A stretch of DNA of 6,973 bases, taken from positions 1-6,973 of the forward strand of contig QMUI01000044.1 of assembly GCA_003660485.1 (NCBI GenBank), in the 5' to 3' direction. This document shows positions 6,461 through 6,973 of the stretch, one piece after another (position 1 is the stretch's first letter; each line of letters opens with the position of its first letter). The position numbers and the translations under genes are program-made. The notes below the pieces were generated by a model. That model saw only the letters and a program-made list of their open reading frames with translations, had not been told where the DNA came from and ran no database searches. The DNA is from Thermococci archaeon. Lineage in GTDB: Archaea; Methanobacteriota_B; Thermococci; Thermococcales; Thermococcaceae.

Positions 6461-6973
6461 TTGACAAGCTTATAAGGATACTTGAAAAAATGAACGTTGA
6501 TTGGGAAATATATTTCTCAAAATCTCAAGTCACATCGGTAAAATTTAGGAAGATTAAAGAGATAGAAATCGAGAGATCAACGCATAAGATTGTGGGAGGC
6601 GTAGGCGTTAGGGTGATTGTAGACGGTTATATCGGTTTTTCTTATCTGAGCGGCTTTAGCTGGAGCGAAGAAAAGCTTGAAAATCTTGTGAAAAGTGCCT
6701 ATAAGATTGCTAAGTTGAGCAAAAATTATCATCCCGGATTTCCAGTTCCTAAGGCTTATCCCACCGTTAAGGGGTTGTACGATAAAGATATAGAAAGGCT
6801 GGCACTTGAAAATCTTATTTCCTGGGGCCATGACCTTCTAGACATCCCTCAGAGTGGAGAGGCTTCCATAGGGTCTGAGGTTAGAGAAAGGGAGATAGTG
6901 AACTCTAATGGTATAAACGTCAGAGATAGGAGTACGGAGTTTGCTATGCACTTGTACCTATACTCAAAAGGGA
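6457..6973 (+). CDS. tldE: TldE/PmbA, partner subunit of TldD (3' end beyond window)
   Basis: This is the partner subunit of TldD; in bacteria TldE lacks the zinc ligands and the active site is in TldD. The first 172 codons are visible and free of stops, running from MIDKLIRILEKMNVDWEIYF. The segment with GGVGVRVIVDGYIGFSYLSG (about 49-66) parallels the FGIGVRVLINGWGFSSTT block of the preceding TldD, showing that the two subunits are paralogues. The GTG at 6457 lies in a GTGA overlap with the tldD stop, preceded by a G-rich ribosome site (GGGGGGT, 6445-6451). A full protein would be around 430-450 residues, so well over half is outside. The assignment rests on the N-terminal domain, the paralogy and the position after tldD. 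The diagnostic C-terminal half, which would confirm loss of the HExxxH motif, is not visible. Confidence 0.9.
   Translation, partial: MIDKLIRILEKMNVDWEIYFSKSQVTSVKFRKIKEIEIERSTHKIVGGVGVRVIVDGYIGFSYLSGFSWSEEKLENLVKSAYKIAKLSKNYHPGFPVPKAYPTVKGLYDKDIERLALENLISWGHDLLDIPQSGEASIGSEVREREIVNSNGINVRDRSTEFAMHLYLYSKG

Noticed and set aside
6134..6831. Minus-strand frames opposite tldD and tldE (6134-6322, 6577-6831)
   Set aside because: Both lie opposite conserved TldD/TldE sequence and show no independent coding signal.

Overview
The window looks like a chromosomal segment of a hyperthermophilic euryarchaeon of the order Thermococcales, most likely a Pyrococcus species. Evidence for this is the proteins themselves (an archaeal STT3/AglB oligosaccharyltransferase, an archaeal proteasome beta subunit with a short propeptide, an archaeal TldD/TldE pair), the AT-rich ATA/AGA/AGG codon use, GGTG-type ribosome binding sites and very tight gene packing. 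The layout matches the PF0156-PF0161 neighbourhood of P. furiosus as I remember it, but the protein sequences differ enough to suggest another species.

Minus strand, read right to left: psmB (proteasome beta, 5018-4428), a secreted zinc-metallopeptidase-like protein (4413-3364), glmS (3294-1498) and aglB (1485 to beyond base 1, so its C-terminal half is missing). Gaps are 14, 69 and 12 bases, so psmB-peptidase and glmS-aglB look like two operons or one long one. GlmS makes glucosamine-6-phosphate, the precursor of UDP-GlcNAc, which feeds the lipid-linked glycan that AglB transfers to protein. The peptidase between them carries a signal peptide and five N-glycosylation sequons, so it is a plausible AglB substrate.

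Plus strand: tldD (about 5087-6460) diverges from psmB across roughly 70 bases and overlaps tldE/pmbA (6457 to beyond the right edge) by 4 bases. These form the cytoplasmic TldD/TldE metallopeptidase. With the proteasome and the secreted peptidase, the centre of the window is devoted to protein breakdown.

The most interesting hidden element is on the plus strand at about 3334-3391, between glmS and the peptidase and antisense to the last codons of the peptidase. It is a textbook archaeal box C/D guide sRNA: C box ATGATGA, 12-nt guide, D' box CTGA, 3-nt spacer, C' box ATGATGA, 12-nt guide, D box CTGA. It should guide two 2'-O-methylations. Its RNA targets cannot be identified from this window alone.

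No stretch longer than about 70 bases is free of genes. I saw no tRNA, rRNA, mobile element, CRISPR array or clear terminator.
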